From positions 1-64,000 of the forward strand of contig JAICSS010000002.1 of the NCBI GenBank assembly GCA_025936755.1: 64,000 bases of DNA, written 5' to 3'. Shown piece by piece: positions 17,119 through 25,968 of this stretch; the first letter of the stretch is position 1, and each line of letters begins with the position of its first letter. The DNA is from Solirubrobacterales bacterium. Its GTDB lineage: Bacteria > Actinomycetota > Thermoleophilia > Solirubrobacterales > 70-9. A program made the translations under genes and the position numbers. Under the pieces are notes generated by a model, which saw only the letters and a list, made by a program, of their open reading frames with translations, was not told the DNA's origin and did no database searches.

Positions 17119-18663
17119 CTAAGGTCTGTTCTCTGAATCTCTACCGCGATCGGCGGGCGCGGCCGGGGGCGTAGCTTCAACCTTCGTCGTCGGCTGCGGC
17201 GGCTTCTGAGCCTGGGACGGCGTTTCCGGCGCCGTCCCCCTGGGAGGGTTTTCGGGACGTCCCTTCGGCGGCGGGGGCGGGGTCGCGGACGGGGCTTCGA
17301 GGGTGCTCGGCTTTTCCGCGCCGCCGTCGCCGTCCACGTTTTCGTCCTCGGTGCCGGCGGCAGGTTCGCCTTCGGCCTTGTTTTCGCTCGCGGTTTCCTC
17401 CCCCTCGGCGGCGGCCTCGGGACGCTGCTTTTCGTGCTCTCCGCCGCTCCCTTCGACGTCCGCGCCCAGTCCCTCTGCCTTCGAGCCGGCGGGCGGGCTC
17501 GCTTCGCGACGACCCTGGCCGTGCTCGACTCCAGGCGCCGCCGCGGCGCCGCCCTGGGACCCAAACGCCCCCTTTACGCCCGGGCGGGCCGCCTTCCCGC
17601 CGGCCGCACCCGCGGCCTGAGTGCCGACCGCGCCGCCGGCCCCCTCCCCCGCCGCCCTGCCGCTGGAGGAGCCGCCCGAGCCCGGCGTCGCCGGCGCCGA
17701 CTTCGAGCTTTCCTCGCCCGGGAGGCCGAGATGGATGACGCCGCTGCGGTCGGCCGCGGTCACCCCGACCGCCGCCACCACCGCCGCCGTCGCGACCCCT
17801 TTGACCGCGGCCGAGGTGACGACCGTCTTCGCCGCGCCGCCGCCGAGGGTGGCCGCGAGGCTGCCGCCGCCGGCCCCGCCCGCCGCCGCCTGCGAGCCGC
17901 CGCCGAGGAGGCCCTGCAGCATTCCCGCCGCCGCGACCGCCGGCAGCGGCGCCAGCGCCGCGAAGTCCTCCTGGCGGTTCTCGATGTCGTCGCGGAAGCG
18001 GCGGCAATGGGCGCAGGAGCGCAGGTGCGCGCGCACGTCGCGCCGGCGGATCACCCGGCCATCCCCCTCCGAAAGCGCACTCGTCACCGTCTCGCAGCTC
18101 ATCTCACGCCCTTCCTCCATCTGCCGCAGGCTCTGCCGCGCCTCGTAGAGCGTCTGCCTGGCGACCCCGCCGGAGGTGCCGAGGGCGACGGCGATCTCCC
18201 CGAAGTCCAGCCCCGACATCTCCCGCATCACCAGCACCTCGCGCTGGCGCTCCGGCAGCTCGCGCAGGTCGGCCAGCAGCCGCCGCAGCCGTTCCCGCGT
18301 CGCCGCGTCCTCGGCCAGCCCGTGGCCCGGCGCCACCTGCTCGACGTCGAGCTGGCTCGTCTCCCGCCGGCGCCGCAGCAGGTCGATCGACTCGTTGTGG
18401 GCGATCCGGTACAGCCACGGCTTCAGGTCGATCCTGCGCTCCTCGCCCGGCAGCGCCCGCAGCACCTTGATCATCGTGTTCTGCAGCGCGTCCTGGGCGT
18501 CCTCGGGGTTGCCGACGATCGCCAGGGCGAAGCGGTAGAGGGGCTGGTGATAGCGACGGAAGATCGCCGCGAAGGCGCGCTCGTCGCCGCCGACCGCGCG
18601 CCGCGTCAGCCGCTCGTCGGAGAGCAGGCTGCTGAAGCCCGGTGCGGCTGCTGCTTCGCTCAT
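17119..18663 (-). CDS. ECF-type RNA polymerase sigma factor fused to a zinc finger, a membrane segment and a low-complexity tail
   Basis: This is a 514-residue protein. Residues 1-185 are a complete extracytoplasmic-function sigma factor: region 2 with FRRYHQPLYRFALAIVGNPE and DAQDALQNTMIKVLR, and region 4 with LPERQREVLVMREMSGLDFGE. It is followed by an anti-sigma-like zinc finger (HLRSCAHCRRF, HxxxCxxC, near residues 208-218) and a hydrophobic stretch at about 280-305 likely to span the membrane. The tail of about 200 residues is rich in Gly, Pro, Ala, Ser and Glu and is probably extracytoplasmic. Normally sigma and membrane anti-sigma are separate proteins; here they are one chain, so release by proteolysis is a plausible but unproven mode. 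Targets are unknown. Confidence 0.87.
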   Translation of the reverse strand: MSEAAAAPGFSSLLSDERLTRRAVGGDERAFAAIFRRYHQPLYRFALAIVGNPEDAQDALQNTMIKVLRALPGEERRIDLKPWLYRIAHNESIDLLRRRRETSQLDVEQVAPGHGLAEDAATRERLRRLLADLRELPERQREVLVMREMSGLDFGEIAVALGTSGGVARQTLYEARQSLRQMEEGREMSCETVTSALSEGDGRVIRRRDVRAHLRSCAHCRRFRDDIENRQEDFAALAPLPAVAAAGMLQGLLGGGSQAAAGGAGGGSLAATLGGGAAKTVVTSAAVKGVATAAVVAAVGVTAADRSGVIHLGLPGEESSKSAPATPGSGGSSSGRAAGEGAGGAVGTQAAGAAGGKAARPGVKGAFGSQGGAAAAPGVEHGQGRREASPPAGSKAEGLGADVEGSGGEHEKQRPEAAAEGEETASENKAEGEPAAGTEDENVDGDGGAEKPSTLEAPSATPPPPPKGRPENPPRGTAPETPSQAQKPPQPTTKVEATPPAAPADRGRDSENRP

Positions 18664-18865
18664 ATCTCGATCTTCCCATCGCGGGCCATCCGATCAAGGG
18701 CAGGGGCGTACGGACTCCCCCTAAACGGTCGGCCACTCTCGCTTGTCAGCGCCTTTCTGAAAACCGCGGACGACTTATGACCTGACTTATCCGCCTCTCT
18801 CCCCGTTTGTTAGGGAAATCAGTCCAATGGCGGGCGAGGCCGCCGCCGGAAGAGGAGGAAGGCAA

Positions 18866-19000
18866 ATGGTCGGAGCGCTGATCGGGCTTCTCGTCATCGT
18901 CGCGATCGCGCTGGTGCTGCTCAAGGTCGCCGTCGCCGGAGGGATCCTCGGCCTGATCGCGCTGGTCCTCCTGATCCTCCTCCTGCTCGGGCGCATCTGA
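18866..19000 (+). CDS. Small (44-residue) two-helix membrane protein
   Basis: This short gene starts with ATG eight bases after AGAGGAGGAAGG (18851-18862 region), one of the strongest ribosome sites in the window. The product is almost wholly hydrophobic: two membrane helices (GLLVIVAIALVLLKV and LGLIALVLLILLLLG) with a Gly-Gly turn between them. It resembles the hydrophobic small membrane peptides common in actinobacteria, but no specific family is recognised. It lies alone between the divergent sigma factor and the phosphatase gene, and the 200 bp upstream (18664-18865) hold no other coding signal. Strong ribosome site and clean hydrophobic pattern support it as real. Confidence 0.7.
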   Translation: MVGALIGLLVIVAIALVLLKVAVAGGILGLIALVLLILLLLGRI

Positions 19001-19066
19001 AAGCCCGCGCGCGACCAGAAAAAACTCCCTTGGTTATGGCCCGACGGGCTGGGTAGCGAAGGGGCC

Positions 19067-20725
19067 ATGACCGACCTGCTCCTGGGCCCGATCCTCCGCC
19101 ACGTCTCCGACACCGAGGCGACGGTCTGGGTCGAGACCTCCGGAGCCTGCGAGGTCGAGGTCCTCGGCCACCGCGAGCCCACCTTCCGGGTCGAGGGACA
19201 CCACTACGCCCTGGTCTGCGTCGGCGGCCTCGAGCCGGCCTCGCGCAACGAGTACGAGGTCAGGCTCGACGGCGAGGTGCGCTGGCCGGAGCCCGGCTCG
19301 GACCTGCCGCCGAGCGCGATCCGCACCGTCGACGCCGACCGCAAGCTCGACGTCTACTTCGGCTCCTGCCGGGTGGCGGTCCCGCACGAGCCGCCCTTCG
19401 ACCAGCCCAAAGACGTCAGCGAGGAGGGGCACGAGTACGACGCGCTCTGGGTGCTGGCGCTGCAGATGTCCGAAGGCGACCGCGACGAGTGGCCCGACCA
19501 GCTCTTCCTCCTCGGCGACCAGGTCTACGTCGACGAGGGCTCGCCGCAGACGCGGAAGAAGATCCGCGAACGCCGCGGCACCGACACCCCGCCCTTCGAC
19601 GAGGTGACCGACTTCGAGGAGTACACCTGGCTCTACTGCGAGAGCTGGGAGGACCCGCTGATCCGCTGGCTCTTCTCCAACGTCTCGGTCTCGATGCTCT
19701 GGGACGACCACGACATGAGCGACGACTGGAACATCTCCCGCGGCTGGCTGCTGGAGATGCAGCAGAAGTCCTGGTGGCACCGGCGCGTGGTCGGCTGCAT
19801 CTCCAGCTACTGGATCTACCAGCACATCGGCAACCTCTCCCCGCGCGAGCTGGCCGAGTCCGAGCTCTACCAGCGGATGCGCGGCAACCAGACCGGCGAG
19901 GAGGAGCTGTTCGCCTGGGCGCACCGGATCCAGGCGATGGGCGAGGGCACCCGCTGGACCTTCTGCCGCGACTTCGGCCGCACCCGGGCGATCTTCATCG
20001 ACGCCCGCGCGGCCCGGGTCCTGGAGGAGGGGCGGCGGTCGATGGTCGACGACGAGGAGTGGGAGTGGATCGTCGAGAAGACCGAAGGGGACTTCGACCA
20101 CCTGATCGTCTGCACGACGATCCCCTGGCTGCTCTCCCCCGCCTTCGACCGGCTCGAGGCCTGGAACGAGCGGATGGTCGAGGGCAACGCCTGGGGCGGG
20201 CCGCTGGCCTGGGCAAGCGAGAAGCTGCGGCGCGAAGTCGACTTCGACCACTGGGCCGCCTTCGGCGAGTCCTGGGCGAAGCTGCGCGACCTCCTGCACG
20301 AGGTCGCCTGCGGCAAGCGCGGCAGGGCGCCGGCCTCGGTCGTCGTCCTCTCCGGCGACGTCCACCACGCCTACCTGGCCGAGGTCGGCTTCCCGAAAGC
20401 GGCGAACGGAGCCGCGGCCGGGCGGGCGCCCGTCTACCAGGCGGTCTGCTCCCCCTACCGCAACCCGCTCGACGAAAACGAGCGCCGGGTCGTGCGCTGG
20501 GGCTTCGGCCGCCCGCTCACCGCCCTCGCGACGCTGTTGGCCCGCGCGGCCGGGGCGCCGGACCCGGGGATCCGCTGGCGCACCCTCGAGGGCCCCTACT
20601 TCGACAACCAGGTGGCGAGCCTCCACATCGACCGCCGGGCGATCTCGATGCGCCTCGACAAGACCGTGCCGGGCGAGGACGGCGACAAGGCCCTCGAGGA
20701 GACCTTCTCCCGCCGCCTCGCCTGA
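19067..20725 (+). CDS. PhoD-like metallophosphatase
   Basis: This 552-residue protein of the PhoD/alkaline phosphatase D type has an N-terminal fibronectin-like beta domain (residues 1-90) and a metallophosphatase core. Metal-binding motifs are YFGSCR near residue 96, LFLLGDQVYVDEG, LWDDHDMSDDWN and VVVLSGDVHHAYL. Family members hydrolyse phosphate mono- or diesters using Fe/Ca. Unlike classical PhoD it shows no signal peptide or Tat motif, so it is probably cytosolic. A purine-rich GAAGGGGCC precedes the ATG. The nearby PAP2 protein is also phosphatase-like but is not in the same operon. Confidence 0.87.
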   Translation: MTDLLLGPILRHVSDTEATVWVETSGACEVEVLGHREPTFRVEGHHYALVCVGGLEPASRNEYEVRLDGEVRWPEPGSDLPPSAIRTVDADRKLDVYFGSCRVAVPHEPPFDQPKDVSEEGHEYDALWVLALQMSEGDRDEWPDQLFLLGDQVYVDEGSPQTRKKIRERRGTDTPPFDEVTDFEEYTWLYCESWEDPLIRWLFSNVSVSMLWDDHDMSDDWNISRGWLLEMQQKSWWHRRVVGCISSYWIYQHIGNLSPRELAESELYQRMRGNQTGEEELFAWAHRIQAMGEGTRWTFCRDFGRTRAIFIDARAARVLEEGRRSMVDDEEWEWIVEKTEGDFDHLIVCTTIPWLLSPAFDRLEAWNERMVEGNAWGGPLAWASEKLRREVDFDHWAAFGESWAKLRDLLHEVACGKRGRAPASVVVLSGDVHHAYLAEVGFPKAANGAAAGRAPVYQAVCSPYRNPLDENERRVVRWGFGRPLTALATLLARAAGAPDPGIRWRTLEGPYFDNQVASLHIDRRAISMRLDKTVPGEDGDKALEETFSRRLA

Positions 20726-20793
20726 CCCCCTGCATGAGCAAGGCGCTTGCCGGGTAGGAGCAGCCCGGCTTCATCTACCAGGAGGCGCTCGCT

Positions 20794-22981
20794 TTGGGAA
20801 TCGAACAGGTGCGGTGGATGGTGGGAGCGGTGGCGGCGGCCGTCCTCGGCGTGCTGGTGCTGGCGCCGGGGGCTCGGGCCGACTTCCCCTCGCTCTACGG
20901 CGGCGACCTCAGCTGCGCCGCCCAGCCCGCGAACGGGAACGTCCGCCTCTGCGGCGGCGAGACGACGACCTGGGACGGCAAGACGCAGATCGACGTCAAC
21001 GTCGTCCTGCCGCCGGTCCCGAGCGGCGAAGACGGCCCCTACCCGCTGATCGGCGTCTTCCACGGCTGGGGCGGCAGCAAGATCGGCCTCGAGGACGCGC
21101 GGGTCCAGGACTGGGCCGAAGCGGGCTACGCCGTCTTCAGCATCAGCGACCGCGGCTGGGGCGAAAGCTGCGGCGCCACGGACCCCGACCGGATCTCCGA
21201 ACCCGAAGCCTGCGCCGCCGGCTACAACCACCTGCTCGACGACCGTTACGAGGTCCGCGACGCCCAGTACCTGATCTCGGTCCTGGCCGACGAAGGCGTC
21301 GCGATCCCGGACAAGATCGGCGCCACCGGCGTCTCCTACGGCGGCGGCATGTCGCTGGCGCTGGCGGCGCTGCGCAACCGCACGATGCTGCCCGACGGCT
21401 CCCTGGTCCCCTGGAAAAGCCCGGCGGGGACGCCGATGGAACTCGCCGCGGCGGTGCCGCAGTGGCCCTGGAGCGACCTCGCCTACTCGCTGATGCCCAA
21501 CGGCAGCACCCTCGACTACCGCGTGGACAACCCCTACCGCGGCCCGGACGGCAACGCGCCGATCGGGATCGAGAAGTCCTCCTACGTGACCGGCCTCTAC
21601 GGGCTCGGCCTCGCCTCCAGCAACTACGCCCCGCCCGGCACCGACCCCGGGGCCGATCTCACCACCTGGTACGGGCTGATCAACGCCGGCGAGCCCTACG
21701 ACTCGAACCCGCTGGCGGCCTCGATCGTCGCCGAGATCGACGCCCACCACTCCTCCTATTACATCGACCACTCCGAGCCGCCGGCGCCGCTGCTGATGCA
21801 GAGCGGCTGGAACGACGACCTCTTCCCGGTCGACGAGTCGCTCCGCTTCTACAACCGCACCCGCGCAGTACCCCGACGACCCGATCTCGCTCTTCCTGAT
21901 GGACGACGGCCACGCCCGCAGCCAGAACAAGCCCGCCGACGAGGCCCTCTTCCTGCAGCACGAGAACGCCTGGTTCGACCACTACCTGAAGGGCGTCGGG
22001 CCGGCGCCGAGCTCGAGCGCCGAAGCGCTGACCACCACCTGCCCCAAAGCGGCGGCCTCCGAAGGGCCCTTCGAGGCGGCCTCCTGGGACCAGCTCTCGC
22101 CTGGCGAGGTCCGCTTCGGCAGCGCCGCCGCCCAGACCGTGCTGCCGGGCGCGGGCGATCCCAGCATCGGCGCCACCTTCGACCCGATCGCCGGCAAAGA
22201 CCCCTGCGCCACCGCCTCCGGCGCCGACCAGCCCGGCGCCGCCAACTACCGGCTGGCGGTCCCCGCGCCCGGGTTCACGCTGCTCGGCTCGCCGACCGTG
22301 ATCGCCGACCTCGGCGTCGCCAACGCCGACTCCGAGCTGGCGGCGCGCCTGCTCGACGTCGGCCCCGACGGCAAGGAGCGCCTGGTCGCCCGCGGCCTCC
22401 TGCGCCCGCGCAGCGGCAGCGGCGTCGTCTTCCAACTCCACCCCCAGGGCTACCGCTTCGCCGGCGGCCACACCGTCAAGCTCGAGCTGCTCCCCTCGGA
22501 CGCCCCCTACGCCCGCCCCTCCAACGCGCAGACGCCGATCACGGTCTCCAACCTCGAACTGCGCCTACCGGTCCGCGAGCAGCCCGGAGCCGTCGGCGGC
22601 CTGGTCAAGACCCCGGCGCCACCCGGCCGGGCAGCTGCCCCGCAGGCCGGCCCCGCGGGCCCCTCGACCGGCGCCGCCGGCCTCGCCGGCCGCCTCCGCG
22701 CCACCCGCAAGGCCGTCCGCGCGCCCCTCCGCTGCAGCGGCGGCCCCTGCAGCGGCAACCTCCTCGTCAGCCGCGGCAAGCTGACCCTCGCCCGCGGCTC
22801 CTACTCGCTGACCGCGGGCCCCACGCGTGCCGCCAAGCTCCGCCTCACCCGCTCCGGCCGCAAAGCGCTCGCCAAGCGCCGCCGCAGCGGCAAGCGCTCC
22901 CTCCCGATCCGCCTCCGCCTCGAAGACGCCGGCCGTCCGGCGCCGATCGACCTAGCCCGCCGCCTCCGGCTCCGGGGCTAG
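20794..22981 (+). pseudogene. Secreted S15/CocE-type alpha/beta-hydrolase disrupted by a frameshift
   Basis: The gene encodes a secreted hydrolase of the X-Pro dipeptidyl-peptidase/CocE type. It begins at TTG 20794, eight bases after AGGAGG, with a signal peptide. The frame runs through the nucleophile motif GVSYGGGMSLA and the acid loop SGWNDDLFPVDES to NRTR, then must move to the next frame near 21862-21866 to continue as QYPDDPISLF and DDGHARSQNK, which holds the catalytic histidine. One extra base (for example G21865) explains it. The rest (to 22981) has the family's beta domain (PSIGATFD, VIADLGVANADSELAAR) and a C-terminal Arg/Lys-rich domain. Either a true pseudogene or an assembly error; no slippery heptamer is visible. 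Confidence 0.8.
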
Positions 22982-23935
22982 GGGAGCCGCCGGCAGCTTC
23001 GCTTCCCGGCGCCGTTCCCACCAGCTCCAGGCCGCCATCACGGCGCCGGCGTAGAGGCAGCCGAGGGCGACGTCGAAGAACCAGTGCTCGCCGGTCGCCA
23101 TCAGCGTCAGGCCCATCGCCAGCGGATACAGGAGGAGCAGCGGGCGCAGCCAGCGGCGGCGCACCCGCTTCCAGAGGAAGAGGGCGACGAGGGTGGTGAA
23201 GGCGGTGTGCAGGGAGGGGACGGCGGCGACCAGGTTGCTGCTCGCCTGGCCCTTGTCGAAGAGCGAGGCGGTGCCGATCCCGATCACCTCCCAGCCCCTG
23301 CCGACGCTGCGGTGGATCGGGTCGATCAGGCCCATTTCGCTGGCCATCCAGGGCGGCGCCGCCGGGAAGGCGACGTAGGTGGCGAGGCCGCAGAGCGCCA
23401 GCGTCACCAGCCGCCGGGTGAAGCGCTGGAAGGCGAGGCGGTCGCGCGCCCAGAGCCAGCCGGCGAGGGCGAAGGGGACGATGAAGTAGGAGGTGTAGAT
23501 GAGCGTGAAGGCGACGTCCCACCAGCTGACCGCGTAGGGGTTGTAGAGCCGTTCCTGCAGCCACACCGTCGGGACCTGACCGCCGAAGACGAAGCTGTCG
23601 AAGTCGATCATCGGGTGGTAGTGGACGCCGATCCCGAACGAGTCGGCCGCTCCCCTCGTCAGGTCATAGGCCCAGAGCACGGCGACGATCGGCAGCCAGT
23701 CGATCGCCAGCTGGAGGATTTCCCGCGGCGGCCGCCCGATCGAGGCGCAGGCGAGGGCGCCGCAGGTCCAGAGGATCACCAGCTCGCGCTGGGTCGGGAT
23801 CCCGTTGGCGGCGGCCCAGAAGACCAGCCCGGTCAGGTACAGGCCGAGCGCATAGGGCCGCAGCGGCGCCCAGGAGGCGAAGCGGAAATCGGCGGCGCGA
23901 TCGACCGTCGCCTCGCCTGACTTTGCCGGGGGCAT
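22952..23935 (-). CDS. PAP2-superfamily membrane phosphatase/phosphotransferase
   Basis: This 327-residue polytopic membrane protein has about seven hydrophobic segments and PAP2 catalytic motifs VPSLHTAF and GEHWFFDV (the two histidines of the phosphoryl-transfer site). The layout resembles inositol-phosphorylceramide-synthase or DipA-like members that act on lipid-linked phosphates; the substrate is not known. The ATG at 23935 follows TAGATT with a six-base gap and no Shine-Dalgarno. Its 3' end overlaps the disrupted hydrolase by 30 bp in convergent orientation. Confidence 0.88.
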   Translation of the reverse strand: MPPAKSGEATVDRAADFRFASWAPLRPYALGLYLTGLVFWAAANGIPTQRELVILWTCGALACASIGRPPREILQLAIDWLPIVAVLWAYDLTRGAADSFGIGVHYHPMIDFDSFVFGGQVPTVWLQERLYNPYAVSWWDVAFTLIYTSYFIVPFALAGWLWARDRLAFQRFTRRLVTLALCGLATYVAFPAAPPWMASEMGLIDPIHRSVGRGWEVIGIGTASLFDKGQASSNLVAAVPSLHTAFTTLVALFLWKRVRRRWLRPLLLLYPLAMGLTLMATGEHWFFDVALGCLYAGAVMAAWSWWERRREAKLPAAPLAPEPEAAG

Positions 23936-23941
23936 GCAGGC

Positions 23942-23947
23942 AATCTA
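23942..23947 (-). promoter_or_regulatory. Putative leaderless -10 element of the PAP2 gene (TAGATT)
   Basis: On the minus strand, TAGATT is followed by exactly six bases and then ATG. CTGACG, a TTGACG-like -35, lies 16 bases further upstream. No ribosome site is present. Confidence 0.4.
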
Positions 23948-24004
23948 AGCGAAGTTCACCGGACGTCAGGCCCCGCCGGGATCTCTGCCGATATCGCCCA
24001 CCGG

Positions 24005-24769
24005 TCAGCCGCCGGCGACCCTCGCCGCCTCGGCCGTACCGAGGTAGGGGGTGAGGACGAACCCGACCAGCTGCACACGCAGGGTCGCGTAGTCCTCGGA
24101 GCCGTCGACGAGCGCCCCTCCGAGAACCATCGAGATCGCCCCGACCAGGGCTTCCTCGGTGATCTCCGGCAGCGGCACCGCGTTCGGGTGCCGGCGCCCC
24201 TCGCCGAGCAGCTCCAGCAGCCGCGCCTGCGAGGCTCGCGCCCTCTCCCCGAGGACGACGTCGGCGGCATCGAGCCTGACCGCCAAAAGCCGCGCCTGCT
24301 CCGGCTCGGCCCGGGCGAAGTCGATGATCGCCTCGATCCCGGCCTTCACCTTCAGCGGCCACTCCCCCTTTCCCTCGCAGGCCCGCTCGAGGACGGCGAG
24401 GAAGCGGCTGGAGGCCGCTTGATGGGCGGCGGCCACGACCTCCCGCTTGTTCGCGAACTGGGCGTAGAAGGTGGTGCGCGAGACCCGCGCCCTGGCGATG
24501 ACCCTGGCGACGGTGAGATCGCCATAGCCGCTGCTGGCCATCTCCCTGGCGACGGCGGCGAGGATGCGCTCCCGCTGGTGCCGTTCCACCTGCTCGGCTG
24601 TCAGATCGTGGTGCCCGCGGGGCAGCGGCCCCGTTGGCTCAACTTCGTTTTTAGGCCCTTGACCCTGCTCGCTGCCCAAGTTTTCTCCCTGCGCACCGAA
24701 CCGGGCGCCGGAGGGGGATTTCCTTGTTCCAGCGCCCGGCCCGGATGCAACGGCGTCGCCGGGGATCAA
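24005..24769 (-). CDS. TetR-family transcriptional regulator
   Basis: This is a protein of up to 254 residues with a TetR helix-turn-helix (RERILAAVAREMASSGYGDL, VIARARVSRTTFYAQFANKRE) and a helical C-terminal ligand domain with no recognisable effector. Relative to usual TetR proteins there are about 50 extra residues before the HTH, so the TTG at 24769 may be too early; an in-frame TTG lies near 24679. The upstream region (24770-24882) is strikingly AT-rich. Downstream lies the convergent PAP2 side; the four-gene secreted operon ends on its other side. Its targets are unknown. Confidence 0.85.
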   Translation of the reverse strand: MIPGDAVASGPGAGTRKSPSGARFGAQGENLGSEQGQGPKNEVEPTGPLPRGHHDLTAEQVERHQRERILAAVAREMASSGYGDLTVARVIARARVSRTTFYAQFANKREVVAAAHQAASSRFLAVLERACEGKGEWPLKVKAGIEAIIDFARAEPEQARLLAVRLDAADVVLGERARASQARLLELLGEGRRHPNAVPLPEITEEALVGAISMVLGGALVDGSEDYATLRVQLVGFVLTPYLGTAEAARVAGG

Positions 24770-24806
24770 CGACCGCCAGTTAGAGATTTTGTCATATTTC
24801 TATGTC

Positions 24807-24843
24807 GAGATGCACAACAGAAAGTGCATCTCTTCCTTTTTTT
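24807..24843 (+). terminator. Rho-independent terminator reading rightward, with no rightward gene before it
   Basis: The arms GAGATGCAC (24807-24815) and GTGCATCTC (24824-24832) form a perfect 9-bp stem with an 8-base loop, followed by TTCC and seven T residues. On the minus strand there is no T tract after the stem, so it would work rightward only. The region 24770-24882 is otherwise non-coding and about as AT-rich as anything in the window. Confidence 0.65.
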
Positions 24844-24882
24844 AAGGCAAATACTGTAAACATCACCGTATCTTCAAGTTCC

Positions 24883-25968
24883 CTACTGACCCTGCGCGAC
24901 GAAGGAGAGCCTGCCCAGAGGTTCGCCTCCGGCGAAGATCCCGTCTTCCCCCTGGGGACGAGCGAAGACTTCGTTCAGGATGGCCGCCGTCGTCGCGCTC
25001 AGGGCGAGGGCGGCGCCGCTGAGGGCGATCGTCCGTTGCGCCGGGTCGGCGCTCACCGCTCCCGCCGGGGGGTCGATCGAAGCGATCGCGGTCAACCCGA
25101 TCTTCCCCGGGTAGGGAGGAGCCGGCTCGACGTCGGCTTCGGGTTCCAGGGCGCCGCCGTCGAAGTCGAGGCGGGCGTCCGACCAGACCACCTTGCCGCC
25201 GCCGAGCTGCAGCAGCTCGAGGCCGCCGCGGGTTTCCAGCGCGCCGTCGCCGAGATCGGCGGCCAGGCGGCCACCGAAGATCTCGAGCGTGAACGGACCG
25301 GGCCGTTCGGCCGGGAAGATCGGGTTGGCGGCGACGTGAAGCCGGTCGAGCTTGGCGAGGAAGCCGCCGTCCAGCTCCAGGGCCGCCCTCCCCTCGCCGA
25401 GGATCGCGATCGACTCAGGCTGGAAATCGGAGACCGCGGTGCCCAAGCGGGTCGCCGCGCTCGCCGGTACCCGCAGGTGGAGGCGTTTGTCGAGGCGGGC
25501 GGCGACCTTGGGCGCCAGCGTCATCGTCCCGACCCGGTAGGAGGCGCCGAAGCCGCGGCGTGAGAACTTCCCGCTCCTGGCGCTGCCGAGCTTCAGCTGC
25601 CCACCGCCGACCTTGGCCGCCAGAGGCGCGCTGCGCCGGGTGGTTTTCACCTACAGGGCCTTGAACGAGACCACCCCCCGCCCCGCCTTCAGCAGCAGCG
25701 CCCCGTCGTGGTCGACCGTGGCCCTGCCGCTGATCGGGTCGAGCTCGCCCCGCACGGCCGGGAAGGTCACGGTCCCCTTCCTCAGGGTCGCCGGTGCCCG
25801 TGCCGAGAGCTTGACCCCGTCGCGCTTCATCAGCGCCAGGAATCCCTTGTCGAGGACCAGCTTCGTCGCCCCCCCGCCGACTTCGTCGTAGCGGGCGGAG
25901 GCGGCCACGGGCAGGGCCGATCCCAGCAGTGACAGCGCCAGCACGGCTTTGACGAAGACGCGACTCAT
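24883..25968 (-). pseudogene. Secreted HtaA-like protein interrupted by an in-frame TAG
   Basis: One continuous frame runs from ATG 25968 to 24883, broken by a single TAG at 25653-25651 that is followed at once, in frame, by GTG. The first part has a signal peptide (VFVKAVLALSLLGSALPVAA) and an HtaA-like beta domain (ATKLVLDKGFLALMKRDGVK, FPAVRGELDPISGRA). The second part (VKTTRRSAPLAAKVGG onward) continues the same domain pattern and has no signal peptide, so a separate gene is unlikely. HtaA domains bind haem in corynebacteria; binding here is unproven. The ATG overlaps the previous stop (ATGA). Nonsense mutation, read-through or sequencing error are possible. Confidence 0.72.

Noticed and set aside
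12173-17122. Rightward open frame of 1649 codons
   Set aside because: It is the antisense shadow of the two GH26-like genes, kept open by GC-rich codon structure; the product is Arg/Pro-rich without domains.
21862-21868. Programmed ribosomal frameshift in the S15-type hydrolase
   Set aside because: No slippery heptamer, stimulatory structure or internal Shine-Dalgarno is visible, so mutation or sequencing error is more likely.
24807-24843. Terminator of the leftward secreted operon
   Set aside because: The T tract is on the plus strand only; read leftward the stem is followed by GACATAGAAATATG, without a T tract.
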